Positions 7,915 to 15,898 of a stretch of 64,000 nt of DNA are shown piece after piece. The stretch lies in NCBI RefSeq assembly GCF_006716445.1, contig NZ_VFPA01000004.1, forward strand, positions 310,001 through 374,000. The letters are read 5' to 3'. The DNA comes from Pseudonocardia kunmingensis. Its GTDB lineage: Bacteria > Actinomycetota > Actinomycetes > Mycobacteriales > Pseudonocardiaceae. A program made the translations under genes and the position numbers. Within the stretch, counting starts at the first letter, position 1; every line of letters starts with the position of its first letter. The notes beneath the pieces are model-generated. The model did no database searches, had not been told where the DNA came from, and was given only the letters and a program-made list of their open reading frames with translations.

Positions 7915-8703
7915 TCCGATTCCCGGGCGACGCTGCAGGATGTCGACGAGGCGGTGCGGGTCGATCGGTCGATCCGTGACGAACGCGAGGGACGCGTAGG
8001 CCGCGTGGAGGTGACCGTGATGGTCGCCGTGGTCCTCGTCGTGCCCGCCGTGTTCGTGCCCGGCGTCGCAGTGGGCCTGACCGAGCATCAGCTGACGACC
8101 GGGGACCACGTCGACGTCGAACAGCATCCTGGGCTCGACGGCGCCGTGCCGGGCGACCAGCAGCGGGGCCCGGTGGTTGAGCGCCCGGCACACGTCCTGC
8201 AACCTCGACAGGCCCGCGGCGTCCACCCGGTCGGCCTTGTTGATAACCACGAGGTCGGCCAGCCGCACATGCCGGTCCAGCTCGGGGTGTCGGCGCCGGA
8301 CGGCCTCGAACTCCGTGGCGTCGACGACCTCGATCAGCCCGCCGAAGGTTGTGTGCGGGTTCCCCGATCCGAGGACGAGCCGGACCAACGCACCCGGCTC
8401 GGCGATCCCGCTGGCCTCGATGACGATCGCGTCGATGTCCGCCTCCGGGGCGGCGAGCCGGTCGAGCAGCGGCCCGACACCCGCCTCGTCCGTGGTGCAA
8501 CACGGGCAGCCGTTGCCGACCGGAACGACGCCCGCAGCGCTGCCGCCGACGAGCATCGCGTCGACGGGGATGCTCCCGACGCCGTTGACGATCACGCCGA
8601 TCCGCTGGTCGAGGCTGTCGGCGAGCAGATCGTTGAGCAAGGTCGTCTTCCCCGGGCCGGAAACCCGGCGAGCACGAGCAGATCGCCGCGCGGACGGGAT
8701 CAC
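7810..8703 (-). pseudogene. CobW/COG0523 GTPase (zinc chaperone type), damaged at both ends
   Basis: The frame contains GPGKTTLLN (Walker A), the metal-binding GNGCPCCTT motif (CxCC of COG0523), EASGIAEP (Walker B region) and VVINKAD (guanine specificity), then a His/Asp-rich loop typical of zinc-related members. The N-terminus is broken. Residues that should precede Walker A (Leu-Val-Leu-Ala-Gly-Phe) lie in another frame, needing a 1-nt insertion around 8656-8662. The C-terminal domain stops after Asp-Ile-Leu-Gln-Arg-Arg-Pro-Gly at about 7925 and runs into the antisense of the methyltransferase remnant. COG0523 GTPases of this kind hand zinc to target proteins and are commonly Zur-repressed; here the divergent Zur box at 8774-8792 fits. 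As written, the gene probably makes no functional protein. Confidence 0.7.
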
Positions 8704-8773
8704 GCCGAGCCCAGGTACCGCGGCGAGCAGCAGGGTACGGCCGGGCGGGGGCGTGTGGCTCGCGCTGAGATTT

Positions 8774-8792
8774 CTTGGTAACGGTTGTCATT
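8774..8792. promoter_or_regulatory. Candidate Zur box C
   Basis: CTTGGTAACGGTTGTCATT, 9-1-9 with 5 of 9 pairs; the inverse reads AATGACAACCGTTACCAAG and aligns with boxes A and B. It lies between cobW and znuA, ending 18 nt before the znuA GTG, a position suited to repression of both directions. Confidence 0.65.
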
Positions 8793-8810
8793 TTCATATA
8801 GGGTCGCTTC

Positions 8811-9755
8811 GTGGGTCAGTCGCGCGCGTCACGCATTCCGTTCTCCTGTATTGCCGCTGCCGTGGCGCTCGTGCTCGTCGGCTGTGCCGGTGGCGCACCC
8901 GACGCGGCGCCCGAGGTCGGCATGCTCCCGGTGGTGGCGAGCTTCTACCCGGTGCAGTTCCTGGCCGAGCGGGTCGGCGGCGACCGGGTGTCCGTGACGA
9001 ACCTGACCCCACCCGGATCCGAGCCGCACGACCTGGCGCTGGATGGCCAGAGCATGGCGGCGCTGGCCGACGCGAAGGTGGTGCTCTATCTCGGAGAGAG
9101 CTTCCAACCGGACGTGGAGAAGGCTGTCGCCGACGCGACCGACGCCGTCCGTCGCGACCTACTCACGGCCCCGGGTGTCGACGTCCTCCCGGCCCCCGCC
9201 GATCTGGGCAAGGAGTCCCTCGCAGGTGGCGGTGACCCGCACGTGTGGCTCGACCCGGTGCGGATGAAGGCGATGGCGAGCGCAGTCGCCGACGCCTACA
9301 CCGAAGCCGACCCTGCGAACGCCGACGCCTACCGGTCGAACCTTGCCGCGCTGCAGCGCGACCTCGACGCCCTGGACGCCGATCTACGCGCGGATCTGAC
9401 CGGATGCGCCCAGACCACGATCGTGACCTCGCACGCCGCGTTCGCCTACCTCGCCGATCGATACGGGCTGCGGCAGGTCGCGATCGCCGGATTGTCGCCC
9501 GACGCGGAGCCGGATGCGCAAACCCTCGCCGAGATCACCGACACTGCCCGGGCTGCCGGCGTCACCACCGTGTTCTTCGAAGAGGCCCTGACGCCCGACA
9601 CGGCGCAGACCGTCGCATCGGCGATCGGCGCCAAGATCGACCTGCTCGCCGCGCTGGAGTTCGACCCGCGCGAGGCTCTTGGCCCCGGCCAGGAGTACCT
9701 GAGCGTGATGGGCGACAACGGCGACCGCCTGTACGCGGGCCTGGGCTGCCCGTGA
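8811..9755 (+). CDS. znuA: Zinc ABC transporter substrate-binding lipoprotein ZnuA
   Basis: A 314-residue metal-binding lipoprotein of the cluster A-I (ZnuA/TroA/PsaA) family. The signal peptide ends in Leu-Val-Gly-Cys at residues 22-25. Expected metal ligands are present in order: His of SEPHDL, His of GDPHVWLDP, His of TSHAAF, and an acidic residue near EALTPDT. The His/Asp-rich flexible loop of Gram-negative ZnuA is absent; the segment before DPHVW is short. It delivers zinc (possibly also Mn or Fe, which the family cannot distinguish by sequence alone) to the ZnuB permease. The GTG start is 18 nt from Zur box C. The stop overlaps the znuC start (GTGA), and zur closes the same operon, so zinc specificity is well supported by context. 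Confidence 0.9.
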   Translation: MGQSRASRIPFSCIAAAVALVLVGCAGGAPDAAPEVGMLPVVASFYPVQFLAERVGGDRVSVTNLTPPGSEPHDLALDGQSMAALADAKVVLYLGESFQPDVEKAVADATDAVRRDLLTAPGVDVLPAPADLGKESLAGGGDPHVWLDPVRMKAMASAVADAYTEADPANADAYRSNLAALQRDLDALDADLRADLTGCAQTTIVTSHAAFAYLADRYGLRQVAIAGLSPDAEPDAQTLAEITDTARAAGVTTVFFEEALTPDTAQTVASAIGAKIDLLAALEFDPREALGPGQEYLSVMGDNGDRLYAGLGCP

Positions 9756-10507
9756 AACCGCTGCTTCTGGCGACACGCGGTCTGACCGTGCGGTACGGGG
9801 ACATCACGGCGGTCGAGGACGTCGACCTGACACTGGCCGCGGGCGAGTCGGTCGCCCTCGTCGGCCGCAACGGGGTCGGCAAGTCCACCCTGTTACGCGC
9901 CCTCGCCGGTCTCGTCCCCCACGACGGCACCATCGTCCGGCGACCTCCTGAGCGCGTTCCCCGGGCCAGGAGCGAATCGCAATCCTCCGACGTGCGGATA
10001 GCCTTCGTCCCCCAGCGTGCAACGCCGCGCTGGGACCTGCCGATCTCGGTCTGGGAGGCGGTCGCGACCAGCAGGATCTCGACGCGGCGGTGGTGGCGGC
10101 GGCCGGACACCGCCGACCGGGACGCCATCGAGACGGCCATCGCCCGGCTAGGCCTGGGCGCGTTGGCGCAGCGGCCGGTCGGTGCGCTGTCCGGTGGCCA
10201 AGCGCAGCGTGTGCTGCTCGCACGAGCGCTGGCGCAGGAGCCGGACCTCCTGCTGCTCGACGAGCCGTTCGACGGGCTCGACGCCGACAGCCTCGACGCG
10301 GTACTTGCCGCGCTGACCGATCTCGCCGCCGCGGACACGGCGGTCTGCTGCGCGCTCCACGACCTGCCGCTGGCGCGCAGGGTGTTCGGGCGGGCCGTGC
10401 TCCTCGACGGTCGAGTGCTCGCAGACGGACCCGCTGACGTGATCCTGGCGACTGGCCTCGCCGGCGAACCGTCGATACCCGCGGTGCTCGGAGGCGTGCT
10501 GCCGTGA
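9752..10507 (+). CDS. znuC: Zinc ABC transporter ATPase ZnuC
   Basis: A 251-residue ATPase with Walker A GRNGVGKST, Q-loop in AFVPQRA, signature LSGGQAQR, Walker B LLLLDEPFDGLD and switch histidine in CALHDL. It powers the ZnuB channel. GTG 9752 overlaps the znuA stop by 4 nt and its own TGA overlaps znuB likewise, so the three subunits are translationally coupled. Length and motif order are those of metal ABC ATPases (FecE/ZnuC group). A stretch of about 20 Arg/Ser-rich residues after the first beta-hairpin is longer than usual. Confidence 0.9.
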   Translation: MKPLLLATRGLTVRYGDITAVEDVDLTLAAGESVALVGRNGVGKSTLLRALAGLVPHDGTIVRRPPERVPRARSESQSSDVRIAFVPQRATPRWDLPISVWEAVATSRISTRRWWRRPDTADRDAIETAIARLGLGALAQRPVGALSGGQAQRVLLARALAQEPDLLLLDEPFDGLDADSLDAVLAALTDLAAADTAVCCALHDLPLARRVFGRAVLLDGRVLADGPADVILATGLAGEPSIPAVLGGVLP

Positions 10508-11397
10508 GCGTCGCCGGCTGGCTGACCGAGCCGCTCGCATACCCGTTCATGCAACGGGCGTGCGCCGCGACGCTCGCCGTCGGGGTCGCCGCGCCGGTCG
10601 CGGGCGTCTGGGCGACCACCAGACGTCTGGTGTACCTGACCGACGCGATGAGCCACGCCATCCTCGCGGGTGTGGCCGCCGCGGCGCTGCTCGGAGCGTC
10701 GCTACTGGTGGGCGGGCTGGTCGCCGCGATGGCGATGGCGCTACTGGTCGCCGTGCTGGTGATCCACGTCCGGCTCTCCGAGGACAGCGCCATCGGGGTC
10801 GCGGGGCAGGGCCTGTTCGCGCTCGGCATCATCGGCGTCTCACAGTCGGCCGATCCCCGTGCCCTCACACACGTGCTGTTCGGCAATCCCCTCACGGTCA
10901 CCACCGCCGATGTGATCGCCGAGCTGGTGGTCGCCGGACTGGTCGTCCTCGCGGTGGCGACGTCCCTACCCCTGCTGGTCGCCACGACGTTCGACCCCGC
11001 TCACGCCCGCACGCTCGGCGTACGAACAGGCCTGGTCGACACCGCGGTCATCGTCGCTCTCGGCCTCGTCGTCGTCATCAGCCTCACGACCGTCGGGGTA
11101 CTGATGGCGCTCACCCTCTGCATCGCACCCGCCGCGGCAGCTCGGCTGCTGTCCCTCCGCATCCGGCGTGTCCTGTTCCTCGCCGCGGGCCTGGGCGTCG
11201 CAGCCGGACTTGCCGGGTTGATGGCGAGCTATCACCTCGGGCTGCCCGCGGGACCCACCGTCGGTGTGCTCGCCGCCACGGAGGTCGCCCTCGCCGCGCT
11301 GATCCGCTCCGCCGGCACCCGCTTTCGACACACCGGCCGTGTGTCGCCGGGCGAACGGGCGGCCGGGCCGATCCACCGTTCAGCGGGGCAGCGATGA
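10504..11397 (+). CDS. znuB: Zinc ABC transporter permease ZnuB
   Basis: A 297-residue integral membrane protein of the ABC-3 family. It has the typical N-terminal FMQRA motif, TDAMSHAILAGVA (the conserved cytoplasmic loop of ZnuB/MntB permeases), and about eight hydrophobic helices. The C-terminus is a short basic tail. It forms the channel for zinc passed on by ZnuA. It overlaps both neighbours by 4 nt, including the zur ATG. Confidence 0.9.
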   Translation: MSVAGWLTEPLAYPFMQRACAATLAVGVAAPVAGVWATTRRLVYLTDAMSHAILAGVAAAALLGASLLVGGLVAAMAMALLVAVLVIHVRLSEDSAIGVAGQGLFALGIIGVSQSADPRALTHVLFGNPLTVTTADVIAELVVAGLVVLAVATSLPLLVATTFDPAHARTLGVRTGLVDTAVIVALGLVVVISLTTVGVLMALTLCIAPAAAARLLSLRIRRVLFLAAGLGVAAGLAGLMASYHLGLPAGPTVGVLAATEVALAALIRSAGTRFRHTGRVSPGERAAGPIHRSAGQR

Positions 11398-11852
11398 CAC
11401 ATCACGACACAGCAGCAGAGATTCGGCGCGCGGGAATGACCGCGACCGCGGCCCGGTGTGCCGTGCTCGCAGTCCTGGACGGGCGGGCTCAGGCGCTCAG
11501 CGCAGGCGACATCCACCTCCTGCTGCGCGAGCAGGGGCACCGGATCGGGCTGGCCACCGTGTACCGCACGCTGCACGCCCTCGCCGCTGTCGACCTGGTC
11601 CACGTGTTCCACCTCGACGGCCAGGACAGCTACCGCCACTGCCGGTACGGACGACATCACCACCTGGTCTGCCGCGACTGCCGGACCGTCGTCGAGCGCC
11701 CCGCCGACGAACTGGAATCGGTGCTCGATCGCATCCGCGCCGACGAGGACTTCCTGCCCGACCCGCGGCAGACCGACGTCGTCGGCATCTGCAGGAACTG
11801 CCGCGACGCGGTCACCGACTTGCTCGACATGTCGGGCGTCCCAAGAAGGTGA
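11394..11852 (+). CDS. zur: Zinc uptake regulator, Fur family (Zur)
   Basis: A 152-residue Fur-family repressor. A winged-helix domain (about 8-80) contains RIGLATVYRTLHALAAVDLVH. The metal-binding dimerisation domain follows, with a histidine cluster (Gly-Arg-His-His-His), CRDC and a second CRNC, the paired CxxC motifs of the structural zinc site. ATG 11394 overlaps the znuB stop, so the repressor is made with the transporter it should control and is probably autoregulated through Zur box C. The C-terminal residues after CRNCRDA (Leu-Leu-Asp-Met-Ser-Gly-Val-Pro) appear to be borrowed from an adjoining WD40 gene remnant. Fur or Nur function is possible in principle, but the znu operon and the Zur-like boxes argue for zinc. 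Confidence 0.85.
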   Translation: MTHHDTAAEIRRAGMTATAARCAVLAVLDGRAQALSAGDIHLLLREQGHRIGLATVYRTLHALAAVDLVHVFHLDGQDSYRHCRYGRHHHLVCRDCRTVVERPADELESVLDRIRADEDFLPDPRQTDVVGICRNCRDAVTDLLDMSGVPRR

Positions 11853-11935
11853 CCACGCTCGCGCACGACCCGACCGGCCAGCTCGCCAACAACGGCGCGC
11901 CCGAGGCCACCGTCTGGAACTTCGAAGGCAAGGGC
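11826..11935 (+). pseudogene. WD40-repeat protein remnant fused to the end of zur
   Basis: One base out of the zur frame, the sequence reads Lys-Val-Thr-Thr-Leu-Ala-His-Asp-Pro-Thr-Gly, then Gly-Ala-Pro-Glu-Ala-Thr-Val-Trp-Asn-Phe, a single WD40 blade. The zur C-terminus Asp-Met-Ser-Gly-Val-Pro reads smoothly into it, so the junction probably formed by deletion. A longer piece of the same kind of protein occurs at 32321-32790. Confidence 0.5.
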
Positions 11936-11983
11936 CGGCCCGCCCTTTCAGCCGGATTGCCGCGCCAGACAACCGCATCGTGG

Positions 11984-13153
11984 CTATCTCGGGCCGGTGG
12001 CGGGTGGGTCGCGGCGGGCAACGAAGAGCTGCTGCTCCAGCACCGACAACGGATGGTCGGGCGGGGGCAGTGTGAACAGCGGCCGCAGCCCGGCGGCGCG
12101 CAGCTCGGTCCGCCACTCCGCCGCGGTGAGGAAGATCCGGTCCTCGCCGGCGCGTCGGTCGCGCTCCCCGGCCGCCGGCTGTCCCGGTCGCGGCGACATC
12201 AGGAAGTGCATCGAGGTCAGCAGCTGGTGGTGCTCACGGCACGACTCGATGAAGACGAGCAGGCCGCCGTCGGTGACCGCGCCGTGCAACCGGCGCAGCA
12301 CGTCCCCGACGTGGTGGGCGTTGTGGAGCACGTTGGCGGCGAGGATCACGTCGTAGGCCGTGCCATCGGCGAGGCCCCCTCTGGAGGGCTCTGCGTTCAT
12401 GTCGAGCAGCGCGAACCGCATCCACGGGTGGCCGGCGAACCGCTCGCGGGCCGCGGTGAGGAAGAACGTCGACACGTCGGTGAACAGGTAGTCGACGTCG
12501 GTGCCGTTGAGGGCGGGAACCACGTCGACCGTGGTGCCGCCGACTCCGGCACCGAGTTCGAGGACCCGGAGTGGCCGTGCGGCGGTGTGCTGCAGCACGG
12601 TGCGGACGGCTGCGTTGAGGTAGCGGTTGACGAGGTTGCGGCGGTACGCCGTCTCGGCGGTGGTGAATCCCCCGTCGGGGAAGAGGAGTTCCTGGACGAG
12701 TACCTCGTCGCGGACCAGCCGTGGCAGCTGCTCGTTGGCGGCGGCGAAGAACCGGGCGAGCTCGGCGGGGTAGCCGAGTCCGGCGCAGGCGTCGGCTAGG
12801 GACGGTGCGTCGGGCACGGGCCGGAGGCGGGCGTAGGCGCCCGCGGGGTTCCTGTCGAGCAGCCCCTCCGAGGCCAGCGCCGCTAGCCAGCGGCGGACCA
12901 GCCACCGGTGCCGCGGTGCGGCGCCGAGCCGGTCGGCGACCTCCTCTGCGGAACGGCGGGCCGCCGTCGGCCCGCTGCCGACCAGGGCCGCACGCAGTGT
13001 CGATGCCATCGCGGCGAGCGCCACCCGGTCGAGGTCGCGCCGCGCCGCGGTGGTCTGCTCCATCGGGGGCGGGTCGACCGCGTCCGCGGCGGCCTCCGCA
13101 GCGAGTCCGGACAGTGCGACCTCGTCGAGATCGGCGCGGGCGTCAGCCGGCAT
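11984..13153 (-). CDS. Stand-alone PKS-type C-methyltransferase
   Basis: A 389-residue enzyme; ATG 13153 is preferred and overlaps the upstream oxidase gene by 11 nt. Residues about 30-110 form a helical/winged segment (Ala-Ala-Leu-Ala-Ser-Glu-Gly-Leu-Leu), and residues about 195-330 are a SAM-binding domain with LRVLELGAGVGGTT, LFTDVSTFF and ILAANVLHNA. These are the signature motifs of the C-methyltransferase domains embedded in type I polyketide synthases such as yersiniabactin HMWP1, where they methylate the alpha carbon of a beta-ketoacyl-ACP. Here the domain is a separate protein at the end of the NRPS/PKS operon, and the PKS module itself has no MT between AT and KR. It probably acts in trans on the malonyl-derived unit. 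Confidence 0.7.
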   Translation of the reverse strand: MPADARADLDEVALSGLAAEAAADAVDPPPMEQTTAARRDLDRVALAAMASTLRAALVGSGPTAARRSAEEVADRLGAAPRHRWLVRRWLAALASEGLLDRNPAGAYARLRPVPDAPSLADACAGLGYPAELARFFAAANEQLPRLVRDEVLVQELLFPDGGFTTAETAYRRNLVNRYLNAAVRTVLQHTAARPLRVLELGAGVGGTTVDVVPALNGTDVDYLFTDVSTFFLTAARERFAGHPWMRFALLDMNAEPSRGGLADGTAYDVILAANVLHNAHHVGDVLRRLHGAVTDGGLLVFIESCREHHQLLTSMHFLMSPRPGQPAAGERDRRAGEDRIFLTAAEWRTELRAAGLRPLFTLPPPDHPLSVLEQQLFVARRDPPATGPR

Positions 13154-14534
13154 CGGCGTACCATTCAGGGGAGAACCCGTGGCCGAAGCGGAACAGGTCG
13201 GCGGGATCGTGGCGACGCTTGACCTCGAGCAGCCGCTCGTGGGCGGCCCTCGGAAACGCTCTGCGCACGCGCTCCGGGCCGGCACCCACGTCGAGCAGCG
13301 CGAGGTACGGGCCGCCCGCTGAGCTCGCCGCCACCGACTCGATCGTCTCCGCCGCCCATCGCCGCGACGGCCGCGGCGACCCGCCCGGCGGCCAGCAGGA
13401 GAACACGGCCAGGTGCTGCTCGGCCCGACGCCCGCCGAACGCCGTTGCGTCGTCGTCGACCCGGCCCATCGCGCCGCCCAGCTGGTGCAAGGAGATCATC
13501 GACACCGGCGTCGGCATCCGTTCCGCCGCCGCGACGAGCGCGCCGATCGTGGCGTGGTCCAGCTCGCGCAGCCACTCCGTGCCAGTCGCCGTCCCGTACC
13601 CGGCCGGGAACGCCTGCTCCGACTGCCCCTGCAGCTCCACGTAGGACAGCGGCCGGACGAGGTCGAGCTCCGCTGTACCGAGCCGACGCGCCGGCGCCAC
13701 CGCCTCGACGGCCCGCTCGGCCGGCCCGAACCACGCCACGCTCACCGCCACGACCGGTGGCCCCTGCGGCGCGCCGGGCGGCCAGCGCAGCAGCGCCGCC
13801 TGCAACGACAGCTCGTCGGGGGCCTGGTCGCACACCCGCCGGTAGCCGTCGAGGACGACCGCCGCGTCCCGGGCGGGGTAGAGCACGGTCCCGGCGTACA
13901 CGTCGCGCACCTCTCCCAGTGCCAGTTCGGCCGACGTGACGACGGCCAGTCCCCCGCCGCCGCTGCGCAGCGCCCACCACAGGTCGGGTTCGGCGTCGGC
14001 GCTCACCTCGCGGAGCTCGGCGTCGGCGGTGACGACCTGCATGCGGCGAACCCGGTCGCAGGTCAGCCCGTCCCGCCGGTGCAGCCAGCCGCAGCCGCCG
14101 ACGAGCGCGGTCCCGATGACGCCGACCGACGACACGTCCGCTCCGGTCGTCGCCAGCCCGTGCGCGCAGGTGGCTCGATCGAGCTCCGCCCACGTCACCC
14201 CCGGACCGACCCGGGCCAGGCGGCGCTGCGGGTCGACGGCCACGTCGCGCATCTGCGAGAGGTCGAGCAGCAGCGCGTCGTCTGCGACGGCCTGGCCGGC
14301 GATGCCGTGCCCTCCGCCGCGTACCGAGATCGGCAGTCCGCGATCGCGCGCGACGGTCACCGCCGCCACGACCTCATCGACGGTCCGGCAGCGGGCGATC
14401 GCCGCCGGCCGTCGGTCGACGGCGGCGTTCCAGACGCGACGGCACACGTCGTAGTCCGGATCGCTCGGCGTGACGACCTCGCCGACACCGGCGTTCCGCA
14501 GCCCGGCGGCCAGCTCCACCACCGCCGCCCTCAC
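13143..14534 (-). CDS. BBE-like FAD-dependent oxidase
   Basis: A 463-residue FAD-linked oxidoreductase of the berberine-bridge-enzyme/6-hydroxynicotine oxidase family. The PCMH-type FAD domain (about 35-210) shows ISVRGGGHGIAG, whose histidine is the usual covalent FAD anchor, then GGCGWLHRRDGLTCD. The C-terminal BBE motif Arg-Phe-Gly-His-Gly-Phe-Ser-Pro ends the protein. The usual second (cysteinyl) attachment is not evident, suggesting single covalent linkage. GTG 14534 overlaps the upstream methyltransferase stop (GTGA). Within a thiazoline-forming assembly line a likely job is oxidation of a thiazoline to a thiazole or of the ketide hydroxyl; this is inference. Classic thiazoline oxidases are FMN enzymes of another fold. 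Confidence 0.8.
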   Translation of the reverse strand: MRAAVVELAAGLRNAGVGEVVTPSDPDYDVCRRVWNAAVDRRPAAIARCRTVDEVVAAVTVARDRGLPISVRGGGHGIAGQAVADDALLLDLSQMRDVAVDPQRRLARVGPGVTWAELDRATCAHGLATTGADVSSVGVIGTALVGGCGWLHRRDGLTCDRVRRMQVVTADAELREVSADAEPDLWWALRSGGGGLAVVTSAELALGEVRDVYAGTVLYPARDAAVVLDGYRRVCDQAPDELSLQAALLRWPPGAPQGPPVVAVSVAWFGPAERAVEAVAPARRLGTAELDLVRPLSYVELQGQSEQAFPAGYGTATGTEWLRELDHATIGALVAAAERMPTPVSMISLHQLGGAMGRVDDDATAFGGRRAEQHLAVFSCWPPGGSPRPSRRWAAETIESVAASSAGGPYLALLDVGAGPERVRRAFPRAAHERLLEVKRRHDPADLFRFGHGFSPEWYADAG

Positions 14535-15898
14535 CGCGACGGTCCTTCCGGCGTGGTTGCGGCCGCGCCGTCGACGACGAGCGGTGGGACCGGCAGGTCG
14601 GGCAGGAGGCGTTCGAGGTGGTCGGTCAGCTCCTCGGGCAGCCGGCGGTCGACGAAGCGGCCGAACGGGTCGTTGGCCAACTCGCCATCCGCGTCGGCGA
14701 GCTGCGGTTGGGGAACGGTCTCGGGTCGGCCGGCGGCGAGGCGACGCCCGTCGGCGGAGTCCAGCAGCAGGCTCACGCCCGGCGGCAGCGCGGCCGCCAG
14801 CTCCCCCGGTGTCACGGCCCGGGGGTCGGCGGGGTCGAGGAGCGTGTTGGGGATGCCGGTGACGTAGGCCGACCCGGAACGCGCGAGCACCTCCGCGCAG
14901 GCGGCCACGCGGTCCGATCCGGGCAGCGCCGACCACGTCACCGGATCGGCCTCGGGTGCCGGCGGCGGGTCGACCGTGAGCGTCACGTCGTAGCGGTACC
15001 GGGTGAGCTCGGTGTCGTGCCGGAACGGCTTGGCGTGCGCGACGACCCGCATCGGCCGGCCGTGCCGGGCCGCGAACCGGGCGCCGATCCGCGCGAACAG
15101 CTGCGGGTCGCAGACCAGCTCCTCCTCGGCGGCCGCCCGTCGCGCCGCGCGCCGGTCCAGGTTGTCCGGGCGGAGCGACGGGTCCCGTGCCGACTCGACC
15201 CAGCGGGCGAACGCGCCCAACGTCGCAAGGTTCCGCACGTCGCCGACGACCACGGTGCCGCCCGGTGCGACGAGCGCGAGCGCATCCTCGACGACGGCGG
15301 ACAGGTACGCCGCGTTCGGGAAGCACTCGGTGACGCTGTTGAGCACGATCCGATCGGGGCGGACGGGCTCCGCTGCGCCGGGTGGGGTGAGAGCGCGCAT
15401 GACGTGCGGCGCCGCGGCCTGGTGTGCGGCCGCCACCACGATCCGCGCGCCCGGCAGCTCTCCCCGAAGCCGTTCCACCGCATGGTCCGCCACGTCGGTT
15501 CCGACGTAGGTCTCCACCTTCGGCGCCAGGCGGTGCGCGAGGAGGCCGCTGCCGCAGCCGAGCTCGAGCACGGTCCGGGGATCGCCGCGCAGTACGAGGT
15601 CGACGGCGTGCCCGATCCACTCGAGCATGTGCTCGCGCGGGAACGGCTCGCCGGTGTCGGAGGCGCGCCAGCCGGATAGGTCGAGGTCGGCGGCGTGGCG
15701 GTCGCGGGCGGCGCTGTACACGAACGTGTAGACCTCGGCCCAGCTGTCCAGGTGGTCCTGGAGCAGCGGTCCGGGCGCGGGTCGCACGGCGACCGCCGCC
15801 GCGGCGGGACGGACCGCGAGCACTCCGCTGTCGGCGGGCTCGGCGGACTCCACCCACGGGTGGGACCGCAGCGCGGCGAGGAGCCTGTCATCGTTCAC
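14531..15898 (-). CDS. Stand-alone NRPS-type methyltransferase carrying adenylation-domain scars
   Basis: A 455-residue protein whose core (about 75-300) is the methyltransferase normally inserted in NRPS adenylation domains: motif I VLELGCGSGLLAHRLAP, YVGTD, LNSVTECFPNAAYL and GGTVVVGDVRNL. The first 35 residues (Leu-Leu-Ala-Ala-Leu-Arg-Ser-His-Pro-Trp-Val-Glu-Ser-Ala) look like the A-domain stretch just after core A8. Near residues 410-448, Ala-Asn-Asp-Pro-Phe-Gly-Arg-Phe and a following Leu-Leu-Pro-Asp-Leu-Pro-Val-Pro-Pro look like the stretch leading to core A10. It therefore appears to be an MT excised from an A-MT-PCP module and kept as a free enzyme. In yersiniabactin synthesis an embedded MT of HMWP1 methylates the alpha carbon of a thiazoline; a trans version of that step, or N-methylation, is the likely role. 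GTG 15898 overlaps the MFS gene stop. Confidence 0.75.
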   Translation of the reverse strand: MNDDRLLAALRSHPWVESAEPADSGVLAVRPAAAAVAVRPAPGPLLQDHLDSWAEVYTFVYSAARDRHAADLDLSGWRASDTGEPFPREHMLEWIGHAVDLVLRGDPRTVLELGCGSGLLAHRLAPKVETYVGTDVADHAVERLRGELPGARIVVAAAHQAAAPHVMRALTPPGAAEPVRPDRIVLNSVTECFPNAAYLSAVVEDALALVAPGGTVVVGDVRNLATLGAFARWVESARDPSLRPDNLDRRAARRAAAEEELVCDPQLFARIGARFAARHGRPMRVVAHAKPFRHDTELTRYRYDVTLTVDPPPAPEADPVTWSALPGSDRVAACAEVLARSGSAYVTGIPNTLLDPADPRAVTPGELAAALPPGVSLLLDSADGRRLAAGRPETVPQPQLADADGELANDPFGRFVDRRLPEELTDHLERLLPDLPVPPLVVDGAAATTPEGPSR

